This document shows, piece after piece, positions 7,947-15,386 of a DNA stretch of 47,636 nucleotides. Numbering within the stretch: the stretch's first letter is position 1; every line of letters begins with the position of its first letter. The stretch comes from UMGS902 sp045580835. Lineage in GTDB: Bacteria; Bacillota; Clostridia; Oscillospirales; CAG-272. The stretch covers positions 1 through 47,636 of the forward strand of contig JAZNOM010000052.1 of NCBI GenBank assembly GCA_045580835.1, in the 5' to 3' direction. A program made the translations under genes and the position numbers. Below the pieces are notes generated by a model that saw only the letters and a program-made list of their open reading frames with translations, was not told the DNA's origin and ran no database searches.

Positions 7947-8828
7947 ATGAAAGTTTTAAAAACTATAGTAAGCATAACCTTGGTTGTCTTGGTCATTGCT
8001 TTATTTGCATATAGTTTATTAATTGAATACCAAAACAATGAACCAATTGGTGATGGTATTAATCTTGATGAAAGCATTTATGTTCATTTTATTGATGTAG
8101 GTCAAGGTGACTGCGCTTTGATTCATACAAGTGAAGGAAACGTTCTTATTGATGCCGGAACCTTCGACAGTCGATATAGCATTGTTGACTATATTGATGC
8201 CCTTGGGATAGAGGAGTTTGAATATGCAATATTTACGCATCCTCACGAAGACCATATCGGGGCTGCAAAAACTTTATTAAAGGAGTATGAGTTTAAAAAT
8301 ATTATAATGCCGGATGCTATTCATATAACTCCTACCTATGATTATACTATTGAGGCTATAGAAAAGGAAGAATGTAATGTTATAGAAGCAAAGGCAGGCG
8401 ACAGTTACGAAATTGGCGATGTAAAGATAGATATCTTCGCACCTGATACATATTATGACAGCGAAGATTTGAATAACATGAGCGTGGTGTGTAAAATCAC
8501 ATATGGTGAAGTGTCGTTTTTATTTACCGGCGATGCTGAAGAAGAGTCTGAAGACAGTATGCGGTATTATAAATATGATTTGGATTCCGATATATTAAAA
8601 GTTGCACATCACGGCTCATCAACATCTTCAACGCCTGCTTTTATTTGCGAAGTATCGCCAAAAGTTGCGATAGTTTCTGCAGGTAAGGATAATGATTACG
8701 GACATCCGCACCGTGAAACAGTAGAGCTTTTCAAAAAACTGGGTATTGAAACATATATTACATATGAAGTTGGAAGTATCATAGTTGCAACTGATGGAGA
8801 AAAATATGAAATACAAACAAAAAAGTGA
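7947..8828 (+). CDS. Exported ComEC-like metallo-beta-lactamase-fold hydrolase
   Basis: A 293-residue protein with one N-terminal hydrophobic segment (about residues 5-25) that should act as a signal anchor, placing the domain outside the cell. The fold is the metallo-beta-lactamase type of the ComEC C-terminal domain. VHFIDVGQGDCALI is near 46, the metal-binding THPHEDHIG near 95, FTGDAE near 195, and VAHHGS near 218. The ComEC channel domain is absent. Related stand-alone proteins are proposed nucleases or phosphodiesterases, but the substrate is unknown. The SD GAGG precedes ATG 7947, nine bases after the MATE stop, so the two genes probably form an operon. Confidence 0.85.
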   Translation: MKVLKTIVSITLVVLVIALFAYSLLIEYQNNEPIGDGINLDESIYVHFIDVGQGDCALIHTSEGNVLIDAGTFDSRYSIVDYIDALGIEEFEYAIFTHPHEDHIGAAKTLLKEYEFKNIIMPDAIHITPTYDYTIEAIEKEECNVIEAKAGDSYEIGDVKIDIFAPDTYYDSEDLNNMSVVCKITYGEVSFLFTGDAEEESEDSMRYYKYDLDSDILKVAHHGSSTSSTPAFICEVSPKVAIVSAGKDNDYGHPHRETVELFKKLGIETYITYEVGSIIVATDGEKYEIQTKK

Positions 8829-8851
8829 TGTGCCGCAGCACATCACTTTTT
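8821..8851. terminator. Bidirectional terminator between convergent genes
   Basis: AAAAGTGATGTG (8821-8832) pairs perfectly with CACATCACTTTT (8839-8850) around CCGCAG. The A run on one side and T run on the other let it end both the metallohydrolase transcript and the converging spo0A transcript, whose stop is at 8855-8857. The hydrolase stop codon lies inside the stem. Confidence 0.88.
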
Positions 8852-8854
8852 ATA

Positions 8855-9652
8855 TTAAAATAGTTTAAGCTTTAGACGCAGATTGTCAGCAATCATAGCG
8901 ATGAATTCACTGTTTGTAGGCTTGCCGCGGTTGTTTTGAATGGTGTATCCAAAATAAGAGTTAAGTGTGTCCACATCGCCTCTGTCCCAAGCAACTTCAA
9001 TTGCATGGCGAATAGCGCGTTCTACTCTTGATGTGGTTGTAGAGAATTTTTTAGCAACAGAAGGGTAGAGTACTTTTGTAACAGAGTTTATTATTTCGCT
9101 GTCATTTATGGTCATCAAAATTGCAGTTCTTAAATACTGATATCCTTTTATGTGAGCGGGCACGCCGATCTGATGTATAATCTGTGTTACTTGTGTTTCT
9201 AGGTCATCGGTGGGCTTTGGCATGCCTTCATTTGCAGTAATTATGTGCGGCTTAGAACGTCTTTGTGCTATTGCATCAATATGCTCAATCAAACTTGTGT
9301 AATTATATGGCTTTAGTAAGCAGAGTTCGGCACCAAGATTAGTTGCCTCTACAAATAAGTTTTGATTTGCTACCATTGAAACCACAATAAAAGAAGTAGG
9401 GAGATCCTTGCCAAAGTCAATGCTTCTGCTGTTGCGCAATACTCCAATACCGTCAAGCTTTGTCAGCCAAATGTCTATAATAGCAATATCGGGATGTGAG
9501 CGATTGATTTTCATAATTGCATCATCGCCGTTTGTGGCAATCTCTACATTGCGGTATCCTGCCCGATAGAGGTTTTCTTTAAGGAAATTTCTTTGTTCGA
9601 GGTTTTCATCAGCTATAAGTATTTTTGTGTTGAGTTCCATAAGCTTATACAT
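8855..9652 (-). CDS. spo0A: Stage 0 sporulation protein A, master response regulator
   Basis: A DNA-binding response regulator that commits the cell to sporulation when phosphorylated. The C-terminal domain is diagnostic: VAKKFSTTTSRVERAIRHA (recognition helix region) and KPTNSEFIAMIADNLRL at the end. The N-terminal receiver has a likely phospho-acceptor in IAIIDIWLTKLDG, a switch serine in VVSMVAN, and the lysine in LLKPYN. Two receiver positions differ from the textbook form: ADEN in place of ADDN in the acidic pocket, and LTKLDG where MPxxDG is usual. The start is taken at ATG 9652 after AAGGAG, giving 265 residues; ATG 9640 would give the more standard N-terminus. It is a single-gene unit with its own promoter and terminator. 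Confidence 0.96.
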   Translation of the reverse strand: MYKLMELNTKILIADENLEQRNFLKENLYRAGYRNVEIATNGDDAIMKINRSHPDIAIIDIWLTKLDGIGVLRNSRSIDFGKDLPTSFIVVSMVANQNLFVEATNLGAELCLLKPYNYTSLIEHIDAIAQRRSKPHIITANEGMPKPTDDLETQVTQIIHQIGVPAHIKGYQYLRTAILMTINDSEIINSVTKVLYPSVAKKFSTTTSRVERAIRHAIEVAWDRGDVDTLNSYFGYTIQNNRGKPTNSEFIAMIADNLRLKLKLF

Positions 9653-9688
9653 TCGCTCCTTCTGCATTAATTAAGATTTTACGATATT

Positions 9689-9717
9689 ATATTACCACAA
9701 AATGGTAAAAAATACAA
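9689..9717 (-). promoter_or_regulatory. Sigma-A-type promoter of spo0A
   Basis: Read on the minus strand, TTGTAT (9717-9712) and TAATAT (9694-9689) are 17 bases apart, about 37 bases upstream of the spo0A start. I found no convincing sigma-H promoter. An imperfect inverted repeat (TGGTAAAAAAT 9703-9713, ATTTTTACCA 9733-9742) covers the -35, and TACCA/TGGTA lies in the spacer. Confidence 0.5.
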
Positions 9718-9742
9718 GTAAAATGGAAAACAATTTTTACCA
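9703..9742. repeat. Inverted repeat over the spo0A -35 region, possible operator
   Basis: TGGTAAAAAAT (9703-9713) is the reverse complement of ATTTTTACCA (9733-9742), apart from one extra A. The left arm covers the -35 box at 9712-9717, and the right arm lies upstream on the spo0A strand. A further ACCA/TGGT pair sits between the -35 and -10. This layout fits a repressor or activator site, but the region is very AT-rich and the binding protein is unknown. Confidence 0.35.
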
Positions 9743-9773
9743 AAAATTTACTGCAAAAGTTGGAAAATAATCA

Positions 9774-9815
9774 CAAAAAAACTTACCGTCGGTGTCGAAA
9801 CGTGTAACGGTAAGT
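9774..9815 (-). terminator. Terminator of the lon-to-GNAT operon
   Basis: ACTTACCGT (9781-9789) pairs with ACGGTAAGT (9807-9815). Read on the minus strand the hairpin is followed by seven T (complement of the A run 9774-9780). It lies 11 bases after the stop of the GNAT-like gene and closes the ten-gene minus-strand run. Confidence 0.85.
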
Positions 9816-9825
9816 CGAATTAATT

Positions 9826-10209
9826 TTAATGGCAGTCCGTGCATTTTCCGGTAAACTCGTCAGTAAGGTTCATTTCAAACAAACCTTCACCGATTTCTTT
9901 AAAACCAATTGCCCGAAGCAGGGTTAAGTTGCCAGCCGAAGAAGAGCATCTTGCAATATGAAATCCGCATAAATCTATGTAGTTTAACGCTCCGCGCGAC
10001 ATGATAAACATTGCTTCAAAGTCATCTGCAACAGAGCAAAGGTCAGTAAGTGTTGCAACCGCTCCGCTTACTTCAAATTGGCAAAATCCGAAAAATTCTT
10101 CATCGTTATATGCGGAAAAGGCAAGCGCATCCGGATTAAAGCAAACGCCGCATTTGTCGCCGAGTTCCTTTTGTGTGTTTTTATCCCAAATTGGTTTTAC
10201 TATAAGCAT
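9826..10209 (-). CDS. GNAT-like protein, probably degenerate
   Basis: A 127-residue protein resembling the C-terminal two thirds of a GNAT acetyltransferase. FFGFCQFEV and VATLTDLCSV look like the central strands, and NLTLLRAIGFKEIGEG matches the usual asparagine-to-GF ending. The clear acetyl-CoA pyrophosphate loop (R/Q-x-x-G-x-G/A) is missing, so catalysis is doubtful. It is unusually cysteine-rich and ends CTDCH. The start ATG follows GAGG; the SD overlaps the rluB stop, so the two genes are coupled. Its position behind rluB is its only contextual clue. No specific function is assigned. Confidence 0.6.
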   Translation of the reverse strand: MLIVKPIWDKNTQKELGDKCGVCFNPDALAFSAYNDEEFFGFCQFEVSGAVATLTDLCSVADDFEAMFIMSRGALNYIDLCGFHIARCSSSAGNLTLLRAIGFKEIGEGLFEMNLTDEFTGKCTDCH

Positions 10210-10216
10210 TTTATCC

Positions 10217-10948
10217 TCACTTTGAATTGTTTTTTATACTTTTAAGATACTTGATTTGCGACGAATCGAGGTGACGCCATTTGCCAAGAGCGAGTCCGCC
10301 TAGTCTGATTTCTCCGATTTGAACGCGGCAAAGCCGGCTGACGTGTAGGTCTACCTGCTCACACATTTTTCTGATTTGGCGATTTCGCCCTTCGTGGATT
10401 ATTATTTTAAGCTTTCCGCCGCCATCGTGTTTCTCTATTATTTCGACATCGGCACCATGGGTACGGTAGCCGTCAATTACCATAGGTGCGCGTAATACTT
10501 CAAGTTTTTCATTATTAATTTCGCCGCGAAAAGAAACATTGTAAACTTTATCAACATGGTGACGCGGATGAGTGAGCGTATTTGCAAGGTCCCCGTCATC
10601 GGTCAAAAGCAGCAAGCCCTCTGAATTAAGGTCAAGTCTGCCGATAGGATACACACGAGAACCAAGGTCACATACAAGCTCTGACACACATTTTCTGCCG
10701 CGGTCATCACTCATACTTGTCAAATATCCGCGAGGCTTGTGAAGCATTATATATGTGTGTTCACCAAGCGGATATTCCAGCAGCTTGCCTTTGTAAAAAA
10801 CTACATCGCTTGCGGGATTTACCTTGTCACCAAGTTTTGCAACAATGCCGTTGACGGTGACTTTTCCTGCCTCAATCTCGGCTTCTGCGGCACGGCGAGA
10901 CATTAATCCGCTTTCGGTAAAATACTTTTGAAGTCTGATTTTTTCCAT
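10217..10948 (-). CDS. rluB: Ribosomal large-subunit pseudouridine synthase B type (RluB/RsuA family)
   Basis: Converts a specific uridine of ribosomal RNA to pseudouridine; RluB acts on 23S rRNA helix 80 in E. coli, and this target is inferred for the homologue. The 243 residues open with an S4 RNA-binding domain (IRLQKYFTESGLMSRRAAE). The catalytic motif GRLDLNSEGLLLLTDDG lies near residue 137, with its aspartate as nucleophile, and GRNRQIRKM near 195 is the other family block. The SD AGGAC overlaps the TAG stop of dacF, seven bases away, so translation is coupled. Family members pair with scpAB and carboxypeptidase genes in Bacillus too, matching this neighbourhood. Confidence 0.93.
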   Translation of the reverse strand: MEKIRLQKYFTESGLMSRRAAEAEIEAGKVTVNGIVAKLGDKVNPASDVVFYKGKLLEYPLGEHTYIMLHKPRGYLTSMSDDRGRKCVSELVCDLGSRVYPIGRLDLNSEGLLLLTDDGDLANTLTHPRHHVDKVYNVSFRGEINNEKLEVLRAPMVIDGYRTHGADVEIIEKHDGGGKLKIIIHEGRNRQIRKMCEQVDLHVSRLCRVQIGEIRLGGLALGKWRHLDSSQIKYLKSIKNNSK

Positions 10949-10955
10949 GATTGTC

Positions 10956-12068
10956 CTAACTGAATATTCTTTCTAAAATTGATTTATTAGATTGTTTTAT
11001 GCCTATATATGAGGAGGAACATATCGGTGAAGAAGCGATTTCAATACCGTCGAGGTAAAAAACTATTCTCCCCACAGTATCACCCTTATATAATGGCGCA
11101 TAAATAGGTCGATTGATTTCAAGACGTTCAACGATGCTGCCGCGATTCTTTTTTAAGCATGCAGATACATCGTCTTTGATATAAAGCGAAGCGTATTCTT
11201 CGTCTCCATAAGTTATCGGCATATCAAAAATACTTTCGCCTGCTTTTGCAAGAGTAACGGTTTCGTAGAGAGAAAAACCATAATCCAACATTGCAGAATG
11301 ATCGTTCCAATCGTTTGGTGCGTTCAAAGTTACTGCAACAAGATTAACTCCGCCGCGCTCTGCTGCGCTGACAAGACATCGCCCTGTAGACTTGGTAAAG
11401 CCTGTTTTCACACCGTAAGCGCCGTCATAAATTGAAAGCATTTTGTTGTGATTTGCAACTTGACGCGGGTAATCGGCTCCGGGCAGTAAAGCAGTTTTAA
11501 GAGAGCATATTGAGCGGAAAGTTTCGTTCTTTAACGCGTATGAAGTAATAATTGCGAGTTCACGAGCGGTGGTATAGTGATTGTCGTCCGCAAGCCCGTG
11601 AGGATTGGTAAAATGCGTATTTGAAAGCCCAAGCGAGGCTGCTTTTTCGTTCATCATATTAGCGAAGTTTTTAACGCTGCCGCCAACGATTATTGCTATG
11701 GCTTCGGCAGCGTCATTTGCACTGCGGAGCATAAGACCTGTTATAAGCTCGCGCAGAGTCATTTCTTCGCCGGCTTTCAGATATAGCGAAGAACCTTCAA
11801 CGCCTATCGCTTTTGAAGGAATTGCATATTTTTTTTCTAAATCGCCGTTTTCGATAGCGACTATGGCAGTCATAATTTTCGTAGTGCTTGCCATGCCTTG
11901 CTTTTTATCAGCATTATACTCTGCAATTGTGTCGCCGTTTGATATGTTAATCAGAATTGCACTTTCTGCAGAAACTGCAGGTTTTGCTGCGAAAGCTGAT
12001 ATAAGCAATATTGAAGAAATCAAACATAAGAACGAAATCGTTCTGAAAAATACACCGAAATTGTACAT
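10956..12068 (-). CDS. dacF: D-alanyl-D-alanine carboxypeptidase (DacF/DacB type, S11)
   Basis: A low-molecular-weight penicillin-binding protein that trims the terminal D-alanine from peptidoglycan stem peptides. The 370 residues start with a signal peptide (hydrophobic residues about 10-27, then AFAAKPAVSA). All three active-site motifs are present: S61-T-T-K64, S116-A-N118 and K221-T-G. A smaller C-terminal beta-rich domain follows. ATG 12068 has GGTGAT upstream. In Bacillus the dacF and dacB paralogues act in the forespore or mother cell on spore cortex, and the possible forespore-type promoter upstream and the ytfJ neighbour fit that. Which paralogue this is cannot be fixed from sequence alone. 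Confidence 0.9.
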   Translation of the reverse strand: MYNFGVFFRTISFLCLISSILLISAFAAKPAVSAESAILINISNGDTIAEYNADKKQGMASTTKIMTAIVAIENGDLEKKYAIPSKAIGVEGSSLYLKAGEEMTLRELITGLMLRSANDAAEAIAIIVGGSVKNFANMMNEKAASLGLSNTHFTNPHGLADDNHYTTARELAIITSYALKNETFRSICSLKTALLPGADYPRQVANHNKMLSIYDGAYGVKTGFTKSTGRCLVSAAERGGVNLVAVTLNAPNDWNDHSAMLDYGFSLYETVTLAKAGESIFDMPITYGDEEYASLYIKDDVSACLKKNRGSIVERLEINRPIYAPLYKGDTVGRIVFYLDGIEIASSPICSSSYIGIKQSNKSILERIFS

Positions 12069-12092
12069 TTAAATCACCGTCCTAAACACGTA

Positions 12093-12122
12093 TAGTTTTT
12101 GTAAAACCGCACGTTATATTCA
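12093..12122 (-). promoter_or_regulatory. Possible forespore (sigma-G/F-like) promoter before dacF
   Basis: On the minus strand TGAATA (12122-12117) and AAAACTA (12099-12093) are 17 bases apart. The first equals the sigma-G -35 consensus TGAATA and the second matches five of seven bases of the sigma-G -10 CATACTA. It sits 25 bases from the dacF start, between ytfJ and dacF, where an internal promoter is plausible. A chance match is quite possible. Confidence 0.35.
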
Positions 12123-12150
12123 GACTGTGTACAAAATCGGTGTATGAAAA

Positions 12151-12579
12151 TTATTCTTTATCTTCCTTTTTTGAAAATACGTCTTTTACTTTTGAAATGA
12201 TTTCGGGAGAACGTTCAATAACAGAAACAAGCTTGTCAATAGAATCTCCGGTAGAGGGATTGTCAACTGTGAGAAGTTCAACTCTGCCGTCGCTACCGAC
12301 TACAAGGAAACCGATAGGGGAAACGCTGATTCCGGTTCCGCCGCCGCCTGAAAAGTTAGCATTTTTAAGTAGTGAATTTTTTGCATCTTTGCTTGTAGAA
12401 TTGTCAGCATTGTAATCAAGACCGCCCGATGCAAATCCTACGGCTACTTTGGAAACAGGGATAATTGTAGTTCCTCCTGCAGTTTCAATAGGGGAACCGA
12501 TAATGGTTTCTGCACCGACGATGTCTTTTATTTTTTCAAGAGAGACCTTGATAATATCATTAATTTTGCTTTCCGCCAT
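12151..12579 (-). CDS. ytfJ: GerW/YtfJ family spore protein
   Basis: A 142-residue member of the YtfJ (GerW) family, found across endospore formers; in Bacillus it is made in the forespore and needed for normal germination through the GerA receptor. The family blocks are visible: VGAETIIGSPIETAGGTTII near 20, the glycine-rich FSGGGGTGISVSPIGFLVV near 75, then a short VELLTVD tail and a lysine/glutamate-rich end. The SD GGAGGAC lies inside the end of ytfI and the two reading frames overlap by 20 bases, as expected for a coupled pair. Confidence 0.9.
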   Translation of the reverse strand: MAESKINDIIKVSLEKIKDIVGAETIIGSPIETAGGTTIIPVSKVAVGFASGGLDYNADNSTSKDAKNSLLKNANFSGGGGTGISVSPIGFLVVGSDGRVELLTVDNPSTGDSIDKLVSVIERSPEIISKVKDVFSKKEDKE

Positions 12580-13237
12580 GATTATTTTGTCCTCCGATGA
12601 TTAGTTTTTTAATATTAAATATGTCTTTGCCTTTGAAATAATTGTACACTAAAGTTACTCCAATGTCAAGAATTTGCCAAATGTTAAGCGATGCAGAAAT
12701 AAAAACATCGTATACTGTGTTTTCTGCGGTAAAGTCGCATAAAACATTGATGTCACCGTTTCGCTTTTTACTGATGTTAAGATTGTTGTCTAAAAATTCA
12801 AGCAAATATACAACCGATTGAGAAATAATACCGTACGTTATTGCGGTTGTGGCGGCATCTTTTGTGCCAACGATAACAATAATTTTTGAAACATCAAGTC
12901 TTAAATGTTTGAAAAACCTTGAAAAGAGAAGCTTGATTAGTGACAGAATTGTGGAAATCTTGTCGCCTAAAGGGATTTTTTCTTCTATTTTGCTTTCGGC
13001 GTTTTTTTTCTTTGCTGTTATTCCTTTTTTTGTCGGTTCTTTTTCTTTAGGATAGCCGGTTTTAAACTTTTTAGGGTTTATCTTTCTTTCTTTGGCGGGG
13101 TATATGGGAATCTTTATTCCCAATATGTTAAGGCGAACCAAAATATCGCTTTCAAGGATGATGTCGAATTTAATTCTGACAAAAAGCAGCGCTATTAGTA
13201 ACAGTAAAACTATACCAAGCGTTATTAGAATAACCAA
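12560..13237 (-). CDS. ytfI: YtfI-like DUF2953 membrane-anchored protein
   Basis: A 225-residue protein with an N-terminal hydrophobic helix (about residues 2-22) and a beta-rich body with the DUF2953 pattern. A lysine-rich linker at about 58-85 separates the two parts, and a second hydrophobic stretch lies near 180-200. TTG 13237 is the start: AGGAGG lies seven bases upstream and no in-frame ATG precedes the membrane helix. In Bacillus and many Clostridia ytfI stands directly before ytfJ, as here. Its biochemical role is not established; context suggests a spore or envelope function. Confidence 0.82.
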   Translation of the reverse strand: MVILITLGIVLLLLIALLFVRIKFDIILESDILVRLNILGIKIPIYPAKERKINPKKFKTGYPKEKEPTKKGITAKKKNAESKIEEKIPLGDKISTILSLIKLLFSRFFKHLRLDVSKIIVIVGTKDAATTAITYGIISQSVVYLLEFLDNNLNISKKRNGDINVLCDFTAENTVYDVFISASLNIWQILDIGVTLVYNYFKGKDIFNIKKLIIGGQNNHGGKQN

Positions 13238-13280
13238 TGCGCCACCTCCTTAAAAACAGTTTTGCCGTGCAAAGTAAAAA

Positions 13281-13895
13281 TCAATCGTTATTGTCAATAG
13301 TTTCTTCAACTTCTGCGGCATTTTCGCCGCCCATTTCTTTTAGTGATTCGAGGAGTGAGGTGTCGCCTTCGTTAAGCGCAGGTAAATCCTCAATAGAAGT
13401 AAGTCCAAAGCAACGCAAAAATGTTGTTGTGGTTGTGTATAGCATTGGGCGACCGGGGGCATCAAGTCTTGATTTGGACTCAATAAGACCGCGCTCAACA
13501 AGCGAACTTACTGCATAACTTGAATCAACTCCGCGCACGGTGTCAATATATGCACGTGTAACGGGTTGGTTATACGCGATGATAGAGAGAGTCTCAAGAG
13601 AAGAGGCAGAAAGATTGCCGCCGCGGCGAATACCGAGCGCTGTGCGTATCTCGCGTATGTAGTCCTCTTTGGTGCAAAGCTGGCAACAGTCCTCGAAAGT
13701 GAGCAGCATAATACCGCGTGTGACTTTTCCGCTATTATATTCTGTTGCATATTCTTCTACAAGATTTTTAACTTCTCTTGCCGGTATTTCAAAAACTTGT
13801 GCGAGTTTTTCGTATGTTATGGGGTGGCCTGCGGCAAAAAGTACCGCTTCAAGCACTTCTTTAGTTTGGTCGGATATTGTAAAAAGTTCTGACAT
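13281..13895 (-). CDS. scpB: Segregation and condensation protein B
   Basis: A subunit of the SMC-ScpAB condensin that compacts and separates newly replicated origins. The 204 residues show two winged-helix domains: the first with EAVLFAAGHPITYEKLAQVF, the second with LSIIAYNQPVTRAYIDTVRG near 110, the strongest family block, and LLYTTTTTFLRCFGL near 150. The C-terminus is acidic and probably disordered. ATG 13895 follows AAAGGA at about 12 bases, 20 bases behind scpA. The partner smc gene is in this window (27667-31254), in a different operon. Confidence 0.95.
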   Translation of the reverse strand: MSELFTISDQTKEVLEAVLFAAGHPITYEKLAQVFEIPAREVKNLVEEYATEYNSGKVTRGIMLLTFEDCCQLCTKEDYIREIRTALGIRRGGNLSASSLETLSIIAYNQPVTRAYIDTVRGVDSSYAVSSLVERGLIESKSRLDAPGRPMLYTTTTTFLRCFGLTSIEDLPALNEGDTSLLESLKEMGGENAAEVEETIDNND

Positions 13896-13915
13896 TACTA
13901 AAACCGTTCCTTTAA

Positions 13916-14674
13916 TTAAAACTCTGTAATTGGTAGGTGATTTCCTGCGTCCTCATTGAATTTGAGCATAACGCTATCACCGATATTGCCGCTTTCTGCA
14001 TCGTCATCGTATATAATAACGGTTCTTTCTTTGATAAGTTCAAGCAGAGCCATAAATGTGGCGATGAGGGCAGAACGGGATGTTGCGGTACGCATGACAT
14101 GGAGGAGAGAGCGGGGTTTCTTCTTTAAATGAACCACAATTTCAGAAAGCTTTTCCGAAACGGGAACCACGGTTCCTTTTACCAAGGGAGAGAGATTTCG
14201 GGAATGTGCTGCTTCAAGCTCGCGTAAACGAATTGAAATTACGCCGAGAGCTTTTTTGAGAAGTTCCGGAGAAAGTCCTTCCGGCACTTCGTTTGGTGCT
14301 TTGATCTCGTCCTCTTCCTTTTCGGTTCTTCCGCTATAAGAAGAGTACATCGGCGCGAGGAGTTCTGCGGCTTCTTTTGCACGCTTGTAAATAAGCAAAG
14401 CTTCTGCAAGGTTTGTGCGTGGGTCTTCTTCATCCGTCTCAATCCTCGGCAGCAGCATTTTACTCTTGATATAAAGAAGCTCACTTGCCATGACGATGAA
14501 TTCGCCTGCGAGTTCAAGATCCATTGCGCGTGCCTGTTCAATGTACTCCATATACTGGTCGCAGATAAGTGCAATGGGGATATTCATTATATCAATTTTG
14601 TTTTTGTCTATGAGGTCTAGCAAAAGGTCAAGCGGACCTTCATAAACCTCAAGCTTATACGTGAGTTTTTCCAT
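13916..14674 (-). CDS. scpA: Segregation and condensation protein A
   Basis: The kleisin that bridges the two SMC heads and recruits ScpB. The 252 residues begin with the kleisin N-terminal helix block YEGPLDLLLDLIDKNKIDIM, which binds the SMC neck, followed by YMEYIEQARAMDLELAGEF. A charged linker lies near 120-145. The C-terminal winged helix ends with SRSALIATFMALLELIKER near 205, which binds the SMC cap. ATG 14674 follows AGAGG, 11 bases after the M50 gene. Tight spacing to scpB ensures matched synthesis. Confidence 0.96.
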   Translation of the reverse strand: MEKLTYKLEVYEGPLDLLLDLIDKNKIDIMNIPIALICDQYMEYIEQARAMDLELAGEFIVMASELLYIKSKMLLPRIETDEEDPRTNLAEALLIYKRAKEAAELLAPMYSSYSGRTEKEEDEIKAPNEVPEGLSPELLKKALGVISIRLRELEAAHSRNLSPLVKGTVVPVSEKLSEIVVHLKKKPRSLLHVMRTATSRSALIATFMALLELIKERTVIIYDDDAESGNIGDSVMLKFNEDAGNHLPITEF

Positions 14675-14685
14675 TAAAACCTCTT

Positions 14686-15375
14686 TTATAACAACGGTAG
14701 AAATTGTGTAACAAAGCGGAAGATGCCGACAAAGAAATTAAAAACAGCGTCGATTGCGGGGTCTAATACTCCTAAAAAAAGGCAAGCCATAAGTGCAAAA
14801 TAGATGATTTGTTCATACTTCATTACCGCAAAATAAAGTTTGTCGGGAAGTATTACAAAAAGTATTCTTGAACCATCAAGAGGCGGAATTGGAAGAAGAT
14901 TGAAAACTGCGAGCGAGATGTTTAATAGGAAGAAGGTGTCAAAGAAAAGATACAAAATATAAAATATCTTTCCTGCATCAGTTAGTGGTATGAGGTTGAA
15001 AGAGAAATCAACCCCTAAATAACCTCCGTGCGCACCAAAATACAACAAATAACTCCCGACTATATACGCAACAAACGCCATCAGCAGATTGGAAATCGGT
15101 CCTGCCAAAGCGGAAATTGCCATATCTCGTTTAGGATTCTTAAAATAGCGAGTATTTATCGGTACGGGTTTGGCCCAGCCAAATCTGAAGAGAAGCATAC
15201 AAATTGCGCCTAAAGGGTCGAGATGCTTTAAAGGATTGAGGCTGAGTCGACCAAGGTTTCGCGCAGTTGGGTCGCCGAGTTTATATGCGGCATATCCGTG
15301 TGCAACCTCATGTACCGAGAGCGAAAGCAACACTATCGGTATTCGCAAAATGTAGTAAAAAATTTCAGAAGTCAA
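14686..15375 (-). CDS. Site-2-protease family (M50) membrane zinc metalloprotease
   Basis: An intramembrane protease of 229 residues with about five hydrophobic segments. The zinc ligands are in the first helix as H22-E-V-A-H26, and the third ligand is in NLLPIPPLDGSR near 160, as in SpoIVFB-like and YwhC-like proteases. There is no PDZ domain, so it belongs to the short subgroup. The start is TTG 15375, with GAGG nine bases ahead and no ATG upstream of the HExxH helix. This family commonly stands next to scpA in Clostridia. Substrates are unknown; a role in sporulation signalling is possible but not shown. Confidence 0.9.
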   Translation of the reverse strand: MTSEIFYYILRIPIVLLSLSVHEVAHGYAAYKLGDPTARNLGRLSLNPLKHLDPLGAICMLLFRFGWAKPVPINTRYFKNPKRDMAISALAGPISNLLMAFVAYIVGSYLLYFGAHGGYLGVDFSFNLIPLTDAGKIFYILYLFFDTFFLLNISLAVFNLLPIPPLDGSRILFVILPDKLYFAVMKYEQIIYFALMACLFLGVLDPAIDAVFNFFVGIFRFVTQFLPLL

Positions 15376-15386
15376 TATGAATTACC

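Noticed and set aside
9793..9799. TGTCGAA, a perfect 0A-box core upstream of spo0A
   Set aside because: It lies in the loop of the GNAT operon terminator, about 75 bases upstream of the -35 of spo0A, and a seven-base match is expected by chance at this length; kept only as a weak possibility.
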